Shown here: piece after piece, positions 8,839-18,225 of the stretch
Layout of the letters: each line of letters starts with the position of its first letter
Position numbering within the stretch: position 1 is the first letter of the stretch
NCBI GenBank assembly: GCA_012517355.1
Contig: JAAYVD010000154.1
Coordinates: forward strand, 90,899 to 154,898
Length of the DNA stretch: 64,000 bases
From: Candidatus Rifleibacteriota bacterium
GTDB lineage: Bacteria; Muiribacteriota; Ozemobacteria; Ozemobacterales; Ozemobacteraceae
Direction of reading: 5' to 3'
The notes under the pieces: generated by a model
Seen by the model: only the letters and a program-made list of their open reading frames with translations
Databases searched by the model: none
Told to the model about the DNA's origin: nothing
Made by a program: the position numbers and the translations under genes

Positions 8839-11403
8839 ATGAAGAAGAGAACCATGCGCTTCCCGATCGTCTGGATGCTCGTTCTGTCATTGCTGGCGCA
8901 GGGCCTCGTCCCTGCTCTCGCCCAGGATGGCGAGGCCATCCAGGGCAAATACCGCCAGTATCAGAGCGCGTATCAGGCCTACGCCGAGTCGGTCGCCGCG
9001 GGGGCCCCCCTCGCCGAGACCCAGGCAAAACTCCAGGCCTACCTCGCCGCCCAGAAGGCCTACCAGGAATCCCTTCCCGAAAGCGGCCAGGCGGCCTCGG
9101 GCGGCACCGCCTCCCCTGACGGCACCGGGTCCGAAACCGGGTCGGCAGGCTCCTTCCTGACCGCCGCCGACGCGGGCAGCCCCGACGCCGGCGCCACCGG
9201 CACCACCCTGCAGGAACCCACCGCCGCCGAAAAGCAGAGCTGGTTCGGCCGCATGTTCACCAAGGTCAAGGAGACCATCCTCGGAAAACCGGGCGTCAAG
9301 GAGATGCCCTGGTGGGAAAAGGTCCTGTGGAGCGTCGGCCGCTCGCTCGTCCCGTCCTTCGGCGTGATGCTGGCCACCGCCCTGCTCGCCCCCCTCTCGC
9401 CCATCGCCATGATCGCCGGCGGCATCCTGGTCGGCGCGGCCCTGGGCGGCGTCATGACGTATGCCTACGAGAAGCGGATGAACGCGAAATACCGCGACGT
9501 CCCGAAAGAAGACGCCAAGATCTGGCGTGACGTCACCGTCAGCGCCACCATCGAGGCCGTCATGGCCCCCTTCAACCTCGCCACCGGCGGCCTGTTCGGC
9601 ATGGCCGGCCCCACCGTCGGCAACGCCATCTACCGCGTCGCCGCCACCCAGGCCGCCCTGGGTTTCGCCGGCAGCGCCGTCTCCTCCTCGGTCGGCGGCC
9701 TGGTGAAGAACCTCTGGGCCAAGCATTACTTCCACTACCCAGAAAAGATCGCCGCCGCCGAGAAGCGCATCGACCAGATCCTCGACACCCACATGGCCAA
9801 CGGCACCCCTTTGACCGAAGCCGAGATCAAGGAACTCGACTCCCTCCGGAACCAGGTCGACGAGATGAAAGGCGAGAGCTACTCGCATGACGACTTCATC
9901 AAGGACATGAAACGGGCCGCCGTATCCTCGGTCATTTCCGGCTTCGCCGGATCCGTCCTGTCAGATCGCCTCTACACCTACGACAAGGGCCGGTGGGCCG
10001 ACCGCCTTTCCGTCAAGGTCTTCGGCTCGACCGCCAAGGGCAAGGCCCTCTCCAGCCTGGTTTCCACCCTTCCCACCAACTTCGCCGGCGGCGCGGCCAA
10101 CGCCTGGCTCGAAAAGGGGTTCATCAACGACGACATCCGGGATGCCCGGGCCGAGCAGGCCAAGTATGCCCCCGGTTCTGCCGCCTACGAGTATTACGAG
10201 AAGGTCATCCAGGGGATGAACCAGAAACGGGACAGCATCAAGGTCGCCGAGGCCGGGCTCAAGACCATGGGCAGCAACCTGGCCGTGCGCGCCGCCCAGC
10301 TGTCGGTCGAGGCCCTCAAACACAACCTCTACGACGGCCCCAAGGCCCGCCGGGCGGCCATCGACCAGATGTACCGCGAGAACGATCCCGACTGGAAGAA
10401 AGCCAACGACCTGTATGAAAAGTACCAGAAGGAACGGGAAAACGCCCCGTCCATCGCGAAGATCCGCAACCCCGCCAACTACGCCCGGGCCCAGGCCGCC
10501 TACCTCAAGCGCGTCGAGACCGCCCGCCAGGACTGGCTGAACCAGTGCCTCGCCGCCGAAAAGGCCCAGTCCAGCGCGGCCAATCAGGCGACCTACAACC
10601 AGTTTGCGCAAAAATACGACCGCGAATACAAACTGAACCAGGCGCTCGAACTCGGCCGGCTCGAAGGCGGGTTCGCCCACGTGAAGGCCATGAAAGCCAT
10701 CCTCGTCGAACGCGACCCCGAACTGGCCAAGGCCGGCGACAACGAACTGACCCGGCTGGCCTGCCAGGCCATCCGCGAGTCCTATGTCCAGAAGGCCGAC
10801 CTGTCGGCCACCCGCGTCGCCACCATCAAGGAGACCTTCAAGAAATACGACGACTACAAGGCGGGCCGGCTCCAGCTGTCCGAGGCTGAAGCCAAGCGCT
10901 TGCAAGGCCAGGTGGCCCTCATCAGCCCTTCCCAATACAAGGCCGCCCTCGTCGAACAGAAGGTCTACGCCATGAAGGCCGACAACCAGCGGTGGGATGA
11001 CGTCCGCTCCTCCATGCCCCGCCTCCTGAACGAGGCCGAGAACGAGATGCTCGCCCACTACGGCGGCTGGAGCCGGGTGCTGGCCGCCGAGGCCTACGCC
11101 AACGGGCTGTCCAAATACAAGTACAACCCTGACGGCTCGACCAGCCTCGCCAAGGAGGCGAAAGCCCTCTTCGGCTCCGTCCCCGGGCAGGTGACCGGCA
11201 AGACCGTCGACCAGTTCAAGGGCCAGGTCAACTCCGCCATCGCCTCGAACCTGCTTCCCCAAAACTCGGAACGGGAAAACGAGTTCGAAGACATGATGAA
11301 GACCTTCGCCCGCACCGCCCTGACCACCGGCCACAGCGTCCTCATCGACGGCGTCCTCACCTCCGCCAAGGACCGCATCCTCTCCGGCTTCTCCCGCCGC
11401 TGA
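8839..11403 (+). CDS. Large secreted protein with glycine-rich hydrophobic segments, function unknown
   Basis: Not recognised. The 854-residue product has a signal peptide (MKKRTMRFPIV, hydrophobic to about residue 27, cleavage near ALAQ). A low-complexity Gly/Ala/Ser region follows (about 65-120). Two long hydrophobic Gly/Ala-rich stretches come next (about residues 165-205 and 240-290), broken by the charged segment YEKRMNAKYRDVPKED. A third hydrophobic patch lies near 355-380. The remaining 450 residues are Lys/Glu/Ala-rich and strongly helical, with likely coiled coils. This plan resembles membrane-inserting translocator or pore-forming proteins, but that is a guess. ATG at 8839 is chosen because the -10 box ends at 8831 and the signal peptide begins there. 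Confidence 0.75.
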   Translation: MKKRTMRFPIVWMLVLSLLAQGLVPALAQDGEAIQGKYRQYQSAYQAYAESVAAGAPLAETQAKLQAYLAAQKAYQESLPESGQAASGGTASPDGTGSETGSAGSFLTAADAGSPDAGATGTTLQEPTAAEKQSWFGRMFTKVKETILGKPGVKEMPWWEKVLWSVGRSLVPSFGVMLATALLAPLSPIAMIAGGILVGAALGGVMTYAYEKRMNAKYRDVPKEDAKIWRDVTVSATIEAVMAPFNLATGGLFGMAGPTVGNAIYRVAATQAALGFAGSAVSSSVGGLVKNLWAKHYFHYPEKIAAAEKRIDQILDTHMANGTPLTEAEIKELDSLRNQVDEMKGESYSHDDFIKDMKRAAVSSVISGFAGSVLSDRLYTYDKGRWADRLSVKVFGSTAKGKALSSLVSTLPTNFAGGAANAWLEKGFINDDIRDARAEQAKYAPGSAAYEYYEKVIQGMNQKRDSIKVAEAGLKTMGSNLAVRAAQLSVEALKHNLYDGPKARRAAIDQMYRENDPDWKKANDLYEKYQKERENAPSIAKIRNPANYARAQAAYLKRVETARQDWLNQCLAAEKAQSSAANQATYNQFAQKYDREYKLNQALELGRLEGGFAHVKAMKAILVERDPELAKAGDNELTRLACQAIRESYVQKADLSATRVATIKETFKKYDDYKAGRLQLSEAEAKRLQGQVALISPSQYKAALVEQKVYAMKADNQRWDDVRSSMPRLLNEAENEMLAHYGGWSRVLAAEAYANGLSKYKYNPDGSTSLAKEAKALFGSVPGQVTGKTVDQFKGQVNSAIASNLLPQNSERENEFEDMMKTFARTALTTGHSVLIDGVLTSAKDRILSGFSRR

Positions 11404-11423
11404 CCCGCCGCCGCCCGACCTTT

Positions 11424-11462
11424 CCGGCCCCCTGTCGGGCTCCCTGCCCGGGAGGGGGCCGG
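11424..11462. terminator. Bidirectional hairpin between convergent genes
   Basis: Ten-base perfect stem (11424-11433 with 11453-11462) lies between the stop codons of the genes ending at 11403 (+) and 11468 (-). There is only a short T run on either side. Confidence 0.6.
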
Positions 11463-11467
11463 TTGTC

Positions 11468-13735
11468 TCATTCCTCTTCGGGGGCGGGCTCGGGGATGGG
11501 GGTGATGGTCATTCCCCCGCCCGTGCCGACATCGACCGCCACGGCCGCCAGGACCTCGCCGGGCCGCAGGGTGGCCACCACCTCGGTGGCGGTCGCCAGG
11601 TTCGAAACCTTGACCGTCACCGCCGTCGGGTTGGTGACCGGACTGTTCGCGAAGAAGCGCGCATGGATCAGGTACCGGCCCGGCAGGATCGTCGTTTCCG
11701 CCCGCCAGGACTCTTCGCTCAAACCCGATTTGGCGGAATCCAGCGAGAACCGCCCGTTGGGGGTGGTCGATCCGTCGACCGGCGAGAACCAGACCTGGGG
11801 CTGGCTTCCCGCCAGCGGCTGCGGGTCGGGCTCCCCCACCAGCAGGTCGAGATCCGCCCCCCCGCTCCACTTCGCGGTGGCCACGAGGGCACGGCCGTCC
11901 ACCCGGCTGACCGCCGAGGCGATGGCCAGTTCGGTGAACAGGTCGTCCCAGCTGGTTTCGCGGGCAAGGTCGAGCAGGGGGTAGGCGGAAGCCCCGACGT
12001 AGTCGGCAATGTCACCTGGCCCGGGAAATGCGATCGAAAGGCCCTGGGCCCGCCCATACCGGCTTCCGAACCGGACGGAATACCGGACCGCCTCCCGGAG
12101 GCTCGCCAGGAGCTGGTCGGCAAGGCTGTTGGCCTGGGGCACACTGGTGCGGCAGGTGGCCACCAGGTCGGCGAGATCCCGGTAATCCACCATCTCGAAG
12201 GCTTGCACCAGATACCGTTCGGCCCCGCCCAGGGTCTCGGGCGACGCGGAAAGGGCATCCCGCAGGCCGCGCAGGGCCGACCCGACCGTCTGCCGGTCGC
12301 GGTAGAGCACGGCGCTCCAGGCCGCGAACCGGGTCTCGAGGTCAGCCATCCGGTCGAGCCGGATCAAGGACAGCGTCCCCGAGTAGCGCGCATCCAGACC
12401 GGCATCGACGTAGGCACCCCGGTAGGTGTCGCAGACCATCCGACCCAGGCTTTCGCCGTCGAGGGCGGCAGCCCCGCTGCCCACCGCACCCAGCCATCGG
12501 TCGTAGGACCAGCCCGGAGAAGGCTCGTTGGCCTGGGAGACCACCAGGAACCGGGCGCAGGCGCGCAATTGGAAGGCCAGCTCGAACAGGCCCATCAGGC
12601 AGGCGTCGAACCCGATCAGGTCGAGGGGGCGGATGAACGGGCCGGCGGTGGTGACCGCCGCGGTCAGGGCCCCGGTCAGGGAAAGGACATCCATGGTCAC
12701 TCCCGCCGGATCGTCGGTGATCACCCCCCGCGTGGGGTCCCCGAATCGCCAGCCCAGGCCGTGCGATGCCACGATCAGGGCGAACCTGCGGGCGGGGAAG
12801 GCCCGTTGGCCCCAGGCGACAAAATCACCGATCAGAAGCGGGTCGGCAGAGTTGCCCCCGCCGGCCGCGGCCAGCACCTGTTCCTTCCCTTGCTCCTTGA
12901 TCCAGAGACGCCGGATGCCGGTGGAAGGCCGGTCGGCCTGCACCAGCAAAGCCGTCTGGGCCGGCGGGCCGGCTTTCAGCATCTCCTCGAGGTCGCTTTT
13001 GACGGCCAGGTCGAGGTCGTTGTCCCCCGCCTGGTAGACGAGAATGGTCCATTCCCGCGAAAAGATGCCCCGGTTCGCCGCGGCCAAGGCGTCAGCCGCC
13101 GTTCCGGCCGCGGCCACCACCTCGCCCACCCGGTCGAGGGGCACGGTCGCGGAGATCTTTTCCGGGTGCTTCTCCAGCACCTCGAGCAACGCGTTGACCG
13201 TCCCCTGGATCTCGGCATCGGTGATGCTCTCGGGGTCGAGCCGCCGGCCGTGCCGGTTCCGCAGCATCCGCGCGATGATCGACCGGGCGGTCGACCGCAC
13301 CGTCACCCGTATCTGGCGGGGTCCCCACAGCACCTGGGGATCGAATCCCATCCATTCCAGGACGAAACCTTTATAGGCCGAACTCGTGAACCGGAGCACC
13401 GCCTGATCGCGCAGGCTGATCTCGCCAAGGGCGAACTTCCCGTCGGAGGCGACGGTGCCCTTGGTGGTGGGGTCGTCCTCGATGGTGATGCCGAAATGGG
13501 AGAAATCCAGGACCGCAGGCCGCACGGCCCCGCGCACCGATGGGTAATACCCGCCCAGCGAAGGGTGCAATCCGACATCATTGAGGTCGATGGCCCCGGA
13601 AAAAGTGACCCCGGTGACCGCCGGATAGGGGAACACCGGATCCACCCCCCCCGAGGTGCCCGAGCATCCGGTCAGGAAAAGAACCAGGCTCAGGGCGATC
13701 GCAAGGATTCCCCCGACCGACACGATGTCGGCCAT
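11468..13735 (-). CDS. Clostripain-family (C11) cysteine peptidase, lipoprotein
   Basis: This is a predicted envelope-anchored cysteine protease; C11 enzymes usually cleave after Arg or Lys. From ATG at 13735 the 755-residue protein starts with a hydrophobic signal ending in the lipobox LTGC (Cys near residue 24). About 230 residues of unknown sequence follow, then the C11 domain (about 260-600): EWTILVYQAGDNDL, the catalytic-His segment IVASHGLGW, and the catalytic-Cys segment GFDACLMG. A beta-rich C-terminal domain of about 120 residues ends with an acidic tail. The signal lacks the usual N-terminal Lys/Arg. Its first residues (ADIVSVG) are encoded by a copy of the window's palindromic repeat, so the start may have been recruited from that element. 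Confidence 0.82.
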   Translation of the reverse strand: MADIVSVGGILAIALSLVLFLTGCSGTSGGVDPVFPYPAVTGVTFSGAIDLNDVGLHPSLGGYYPSVRGAVRPAVLDFSHFGITIEDDPTTKGTVASDGKFALGEISLRDQAVLRFTSSAYKGFVLEWMGFDPQVLWGPRQIRVTVRSTARSIIARMLRNRHGRRLDPESITDAEIQGTVNALLEVLEKHPEKISATVPLDRVGEVVAAAGTAADALAAANRGIFSREWTILVYQAGDNDLDLAVKSDLEEMLKAGPPAQTALLVQADRPSTGIRRLWIKEQGKEQVLAAAGGGNSADPLLIGDFVAWGQRAFPARRFALIVASHGLGWRFGDPTRGVITDDPAGVTMDVLSLTGALTAAVTTAGPFIRPLDLIGFDACLMGLFELAFQLRACARFLVVSQANEPSPGWSYDRWLGAVGSGAAALDGESLGRMVCDTYRGAYVDAGLDARYSGTLSLIRLDRMADLETRFAAWSAVLYRDRQTVGSALRGLRDALSASPETLGGAERYLVQAFEMVDYRDLADLVATCRTSVPQANSLADQLLASLREAVRYSVRFGSRYGRAQGLSIAFPGPGDIADYVGASAYPLLDLARETSWDDLFTELAIASAVSRVDGRALVATAKWSGGADLDLLVGEPDPQPLAGSQPQVWFSPVDGSTTPNGRFSLDSAKSGLSEESWRAETTILPGRYLIHARFFANSPVTNPTAVTVKVSNLATATEVVATLRPGEVLAAVAVDVGTGGGMTITPIPEPAPEEE

Positions 13736-13800
13736 ACCCCTTTGCCGCCACGGATGGCGGCGCGAAACGCCAGTTGCGCGCATCGCCAAGGGGCCGACCG
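13713..13800 (+). repeat. Dispersed palindromic element, copy A
   Basis: It has the 19-base core CCGACCGACACGATGTCGG (13713-13731, hairpin of six pairs). An outer stem CCCCTT/AAGGGG (13737-13742 with 13788-13793) encloses two inner hairpins. The first has CCGCCA/TGGCGG arms with a CGGA loop; the second is an imperfect GCGC-rich stem. It aligns along its length with the element at 19,624-19,711. The A-T closing pair of the first inner hairpin (13750/13755) is G-C in the other copy, a compensatory change. Confidence 0.8.
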
Positions 13801-14108
13801 TTCCGGCACCCGGCGGGCCGCCTTGGGCATCCCGGAAGGACGCGCCGCGCTCGCCCGCCGCCAATTGCCGATCACCGGTCACGGGCATGCCGCCATCTCT
13901 TTCCCGAAGGGTTCCGCACGCCAGACCGGTGCCCCGTCCAGGAGCCGGACTCACTTTGCCAACCCTTCCTTTCCATCAATCCGACGCATCACGCGACAGA
14001 GTACCATACCTTCCCACCGGACTCAATGACCCCCGCCCCGCCAGCCACCCGTCTGAATCCTGAGCATGGGGTCTTGGTGAATGAAAGGGGAAAAACTCTT
14101 CGCCGGAC
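13801..14108. other. Gap upstream of the C11 lipoprotein gene
   Basis: Apart from the palindromic element on its left and the terminator on its right, no convincing gene, RNA or promoter is seen here. Open frames crossing it lack ribosome-binding sites and continue from neighbouring shadows. Confidence 0.5.
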
Positions 14109-14138
14109 AAAAGAAAAGCCCGCCACGCGGGCGGGCGG
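14109..14138 (-). terminator. Intrinsic terminator of the 14,169 gene
   Basis: On the minus strand a G+C-rich hairpin (14118-14138) is followed by TTTTCTTTT, 30 bases after the stop codon. Confidence 0.85.
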
Positions 14139-14168
14139 GTTGGTCGATCCGGTTGGGACCGACCGGGT

Positions 14169-14999
14169 TTATTCGTTGACGATGATGGGAACCTCGGTGT
14201 AGCCGGTGCCGTTGCACCAGGTGCACCGCTGCCGGCCCGTGCCGTTGCAGGCTCCGCAGATGGTGTAGACCGGCTGGCCGTTGGGGCCGGTCGACACGAA
14301 ATGTCCGGCGCCATTGCAGTTCCGGCAGGTCTCCCACCCGCTGCCGTAGCAATAGCGGCACTTCTCCTTCTTCACATCGACCCGGAAGCCGGCCTTGGTT
14401 TCGGCCGAGTAGCGGCCGGTCTCGTCGCTCTGCCGCACCCCGAAGAAGTAGTGGTGGCCGACGTTCAGGTTGCCCTCGTCGAGGTCGGCGGTGGTCTTCC
14501 CCAGGATCACGCGCTCCCACACGTTTTCGCCAGAGGTCCGGTCCAGCATGGTGAGGGCGGTGAACTTGCCCTGCCCGACCCAGGCCATCTTCGGGGTGGT
14601 TCCGGGACCGGAGACCTTCAGGCCGGTGCAGGCGTCGAGAACCGGCGTGGCGGGCGCTTCGGCGGCCCCTTCGAGCGTCACCTGCAGGTTCCCCTTTGCC
14701 ACCCACAGGTAGGCCTTGGGAAGGCGCACCTTGACGAAATAGTAGGTGGGTTTGAGTTCTTCACGTTCGATGACCATCTTGCCGGTCAGGGCCAGTTGAC
14801 GCTTGACGAAAAACTGCCCCTTCATGGCCCAGGCATCGGGCAGATCGATACGATGTTCCCAGCTCTGGGCGTGGGTTCCTACCGCCAGGGAATGTTCGAA
14901 CGTCTGGGTGATGGTTTCGGCAAAAGCCGCGCCGCTGCCGATCACCCCGAACAGGAAGACCACCGCCAGGACCCGGACCAGGTTCCCTCTCACGAACAT
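14169..14999 (-). CDS. Exported protein with DnaJ-type CxxCxGxG zinc-finger domain
   Basis: The 276-residue protein begins with a signal peptide (MFVRGNLVRVLAVVFLFGV, cleavage near AAFA). A domain of about 180 residues of unknown type follows. The C-terminal 60 residues contain four CxxCxGxG repeats (CRYCYGSG, CRNCNGAG, CGACNGTG, CTWCNGTG), the zinc-binding module of DnaJ and related redox or chaperone proteins. There is no J domain, so this is not DnaJ itself. Export of such a module is unusual, because these fingers are mostly cytoplasmic. AAGGAGG stands nine bases before the ATG. It is a single-gene unit with its own terminator. Confidence 0.8.
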   Translation of the reverse strand: MFVRGNLVRVLAVVFLFGVIGSGAAFAETITQTFEHSLAVGTHAQSWEHRIDLPDAWAMKGQFFVKRQLALTGKMVIEREELKPTYYFVKVRLPKAYLWVAKGNLQVTLEGAAEAPATPVLDACTGLKVSGPGTTPKMAWVGQGKFTALTMLDRTSGENVWERVILGKTTADLDEGNLNVGHHYFFGVRQSDETGRYSAETKAGFRVDVKKEKCRYCYGSGWETCRNCNGAGHFVSTGPNGQPVYTICGACNGTGRQRCTWCNGTGYTEVPIIVNE

Positions 15000-15095
15000 G
15001 GAAGAATGCCTCCTTGGACGATGCCAGAGATCGGCGGGGCGTGTTCGCTCCGCTCCTGTCCATTACATCGTCAAGGGGAAGAGGACGGCAAGGGT

Positions 15096-15130
15096 CAGGA
15101 AGGAAAGCCCTCGGCGCGCGGGCGGAGGGC
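15096..15130 (-). terminator. Probable terminator of serS
   Basis: On the minus strand a GCCCTC/GAGGGC stem (15130-15107) is followed by a T-rich run (TTTCCTTCCT), 36 bases after the serS stop. Confidence 0.55.
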
Positions 15131-15165
15131 CCGGACGTCACACGGAATATGCAGGGAAAAAGCGA

Positions 15166-16623
<1,458 letters not shown>

Positions 16624-16638
<15 letters not shown>

Positions 16639-17463
16639 GATGAGCACCAACGCCAGCAACGGGAACAGGACCGCTCCCGCCGCGCACCACCCCTGCACCG
16701 CCCCCACCCGCGACAACCCGGCATGGACGGTCTTACCGAACCGCTCCGGCCCCAGGCTCGTCAGCACGAACATTCCCGAGTCCAGCACGTGCGGCGTCCC
16801 GCTCCGGAATGAGCCCAGCGCCCAGGCCTCGGTGCCGTCGGGCAGGAAGGACTCGACCCGGCGGCCCCCCATCCCCACGGCGGCCCCGGACCCCTCTCCG
16901 TCTTCCACGGCCTGGCCCTGCCCCGGGACCGGGCCATGGCCAGCTCCCGGGCCGCTTCCCGGGCGACCCACCGGCACCGGGCCGGCGGCGGGACCCAGCC
17001 CGCCGGTCTCCTCGACGGTGCTGTGCCTCTCCTGCAGCAGGTCGGGCCAGAACTTCACCCCCAGGGCATCCCGGATCGTGAGCCGGGTGGGCCCATCGAC
17101 CAGATCGAAGGAGACGACCTTCCGTTCGCTCCGAATGGAGCGTTCGAACGGCCGCCGCGTCCAGGTACCCCCGGAACGGATGTCCTCGAGGCGGGTCTGG
17201 AACTCCTCCACCTCGACGAGCAGGCAGGATTGCCCGGCACAGGTCAGCGGGACCGTGCCGGAGGACACTTCCAGCCTGACCTTGACCCAGGCCGTCCCGT
17301 CCGTGGTCATCACCTCGGCCAGGCTGCGGGTCGGGGCCCGGGCGGCGATCTCCATGGTGCGGTCCAGCCCCGATCCGGCGAAATGCAGAAGGCCGGCCAG
17401 GATGCCGCAAAACGCGGCGGCCAGGAAGAGAGCGACCACCGCCAGCCATCGTCGGAAGCTCAT
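16624..17463 (-). CDS. Membrane protein, possibly GIDE-domain-like
   Basis: The 279-residue protein has one membrane span at each end (about residues 5-27 and 255-275) with a soluble stretch between. The order of span, conserved strand-rich segment (AWVKVRLEVSSG, then LLVEVEEF, then the basic TWTRRPFE) and terminal span resembles the prokaryotic relatives of the GIDE domain (mitochondrial E3 ligase MUL1 without the RING). Similarity is by pattern only. A Gly/Pro-rich low-complexity linker occupies about residues 155-195. ATG at 17463 is preceded directly by a possible GTG at 17466. It lies nine bases after the SRAP gene and is probably translated with it. Confidence 0.5.
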
Positions 17464-17472
17464 CACGGCGGC

Positions 17473-18144
17473 TCAGGGAACCGGTTCGAGACAGGCCGGC
17501 GAGTCGAAGGACGGGCTCCCGACCCGGCGATCGACCTTCGTCGCGGTCATCCCCACCGAGGGAAAAGGCGCGAACAGGCGCGCCCGCTCCGCTGCCGGCA
17601 ACTCGCCCGCGCCAAGCCAGTACCGGTGGTCGTCCGGCGCCAGGATCACCGGCATCCGGTCGTGGAACCGCTGCAGCAGATCGTTGGGCGTGGTCGTCAC
17701 CACCGCGCAGGAATCGATCTCCGATCCGTCCGCCCCCAGCCAGGTATCCCAGAGGCCGGCCAGGGCGAACACGCCGCCCCCCGCCAGCCGGAAAAGGAAC
17801 GGCTGCTTCCCCCCCCCGACCGCCTGCCATTCGTAGAACCCGTCGGCCGGGATCAGGCACCGGTGGTGCCGGAACGGCCCACGAAAGGCGGGCTTGCTCT
17901 CGACGGTCTCGGCGCGCGCGTTGATCAGCGGCGGCCCCTTGGCCATCTCCTTGGCCCAGGCCGGGATCAGACCCCATCGCAGCCACCGCCACTGGGGCCG
18001 GCCGCGCAGGTCCTCCACCAGGCCCATCACCGGCTGGGTGGGGCAGATGTTATACCGGGGCGGCGCCTCGGGGGCGTCCTCGACCAGCCGGAAGGCATCC
18101 AGCAGGGCCTGCCGGGAGGCGGTCATCGTGAACCGGCCGCACAT
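17473..18144 (-). CDS. SRAP/HMCES family abasic-site processing protein (YedK-like)
   Basis: SRAP proteins form a stable covalent link to abasic sites in single-stranded DNA and shield them from cleavage. The 223-residue protein keeps the key residues: Cys2 as nucleophile (MCGRF), the YNICPTQ segment that positions the DNA, the glutamate of GFYEW near residue 105, and the histidine of RFHDRMPVIL near residue 160. ATG at 18144 is chosen because the catalytic Cys must be residue 2 after Met removal; the frame extends further upstream but without conserved sequence. A purine-rich GGGAGGAGGGG stretch precedes it. It lies between an aminotransferase gene and the small membrane protein gene in one minus-strand run. 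Confidence 0.93.
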   Translation of the reverse strand: MCGRFTMTASRQALLDAFRLVEDAPEAPPRYNICPTQPVMGLVEDLRGRPQWRWLRWGLIPAWAKEMAKGPPLINARAETVESKPAFRGPFRHHRCLIPADGFYEWQAVGGGKQPFLFRLAGGGVFALAGLWDTWLGADGSEIDSCAVVTTTPNDLLQRFHDRMPVILAPDDHRYWLGAGELPAAERARLFAPFPSVGMTATKVDRRVGSPSFDSPACLEPVP

Positions 18145-18225
18145 GCCCTCAGCCCCTCCTCCCGCGCCTGGCCTGCCCGCCGACGGCACCCTGCCGGCCG
18201 GGCACCCAGGCCGGTCGGGGGGCGG

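Noticed and set aside
7053..8948. A 631-codon minus-strand open frame across trkH
   Set aside because: It is antisense to a clearly conserved transporter gene and has no ribosome-binding site or known motif.
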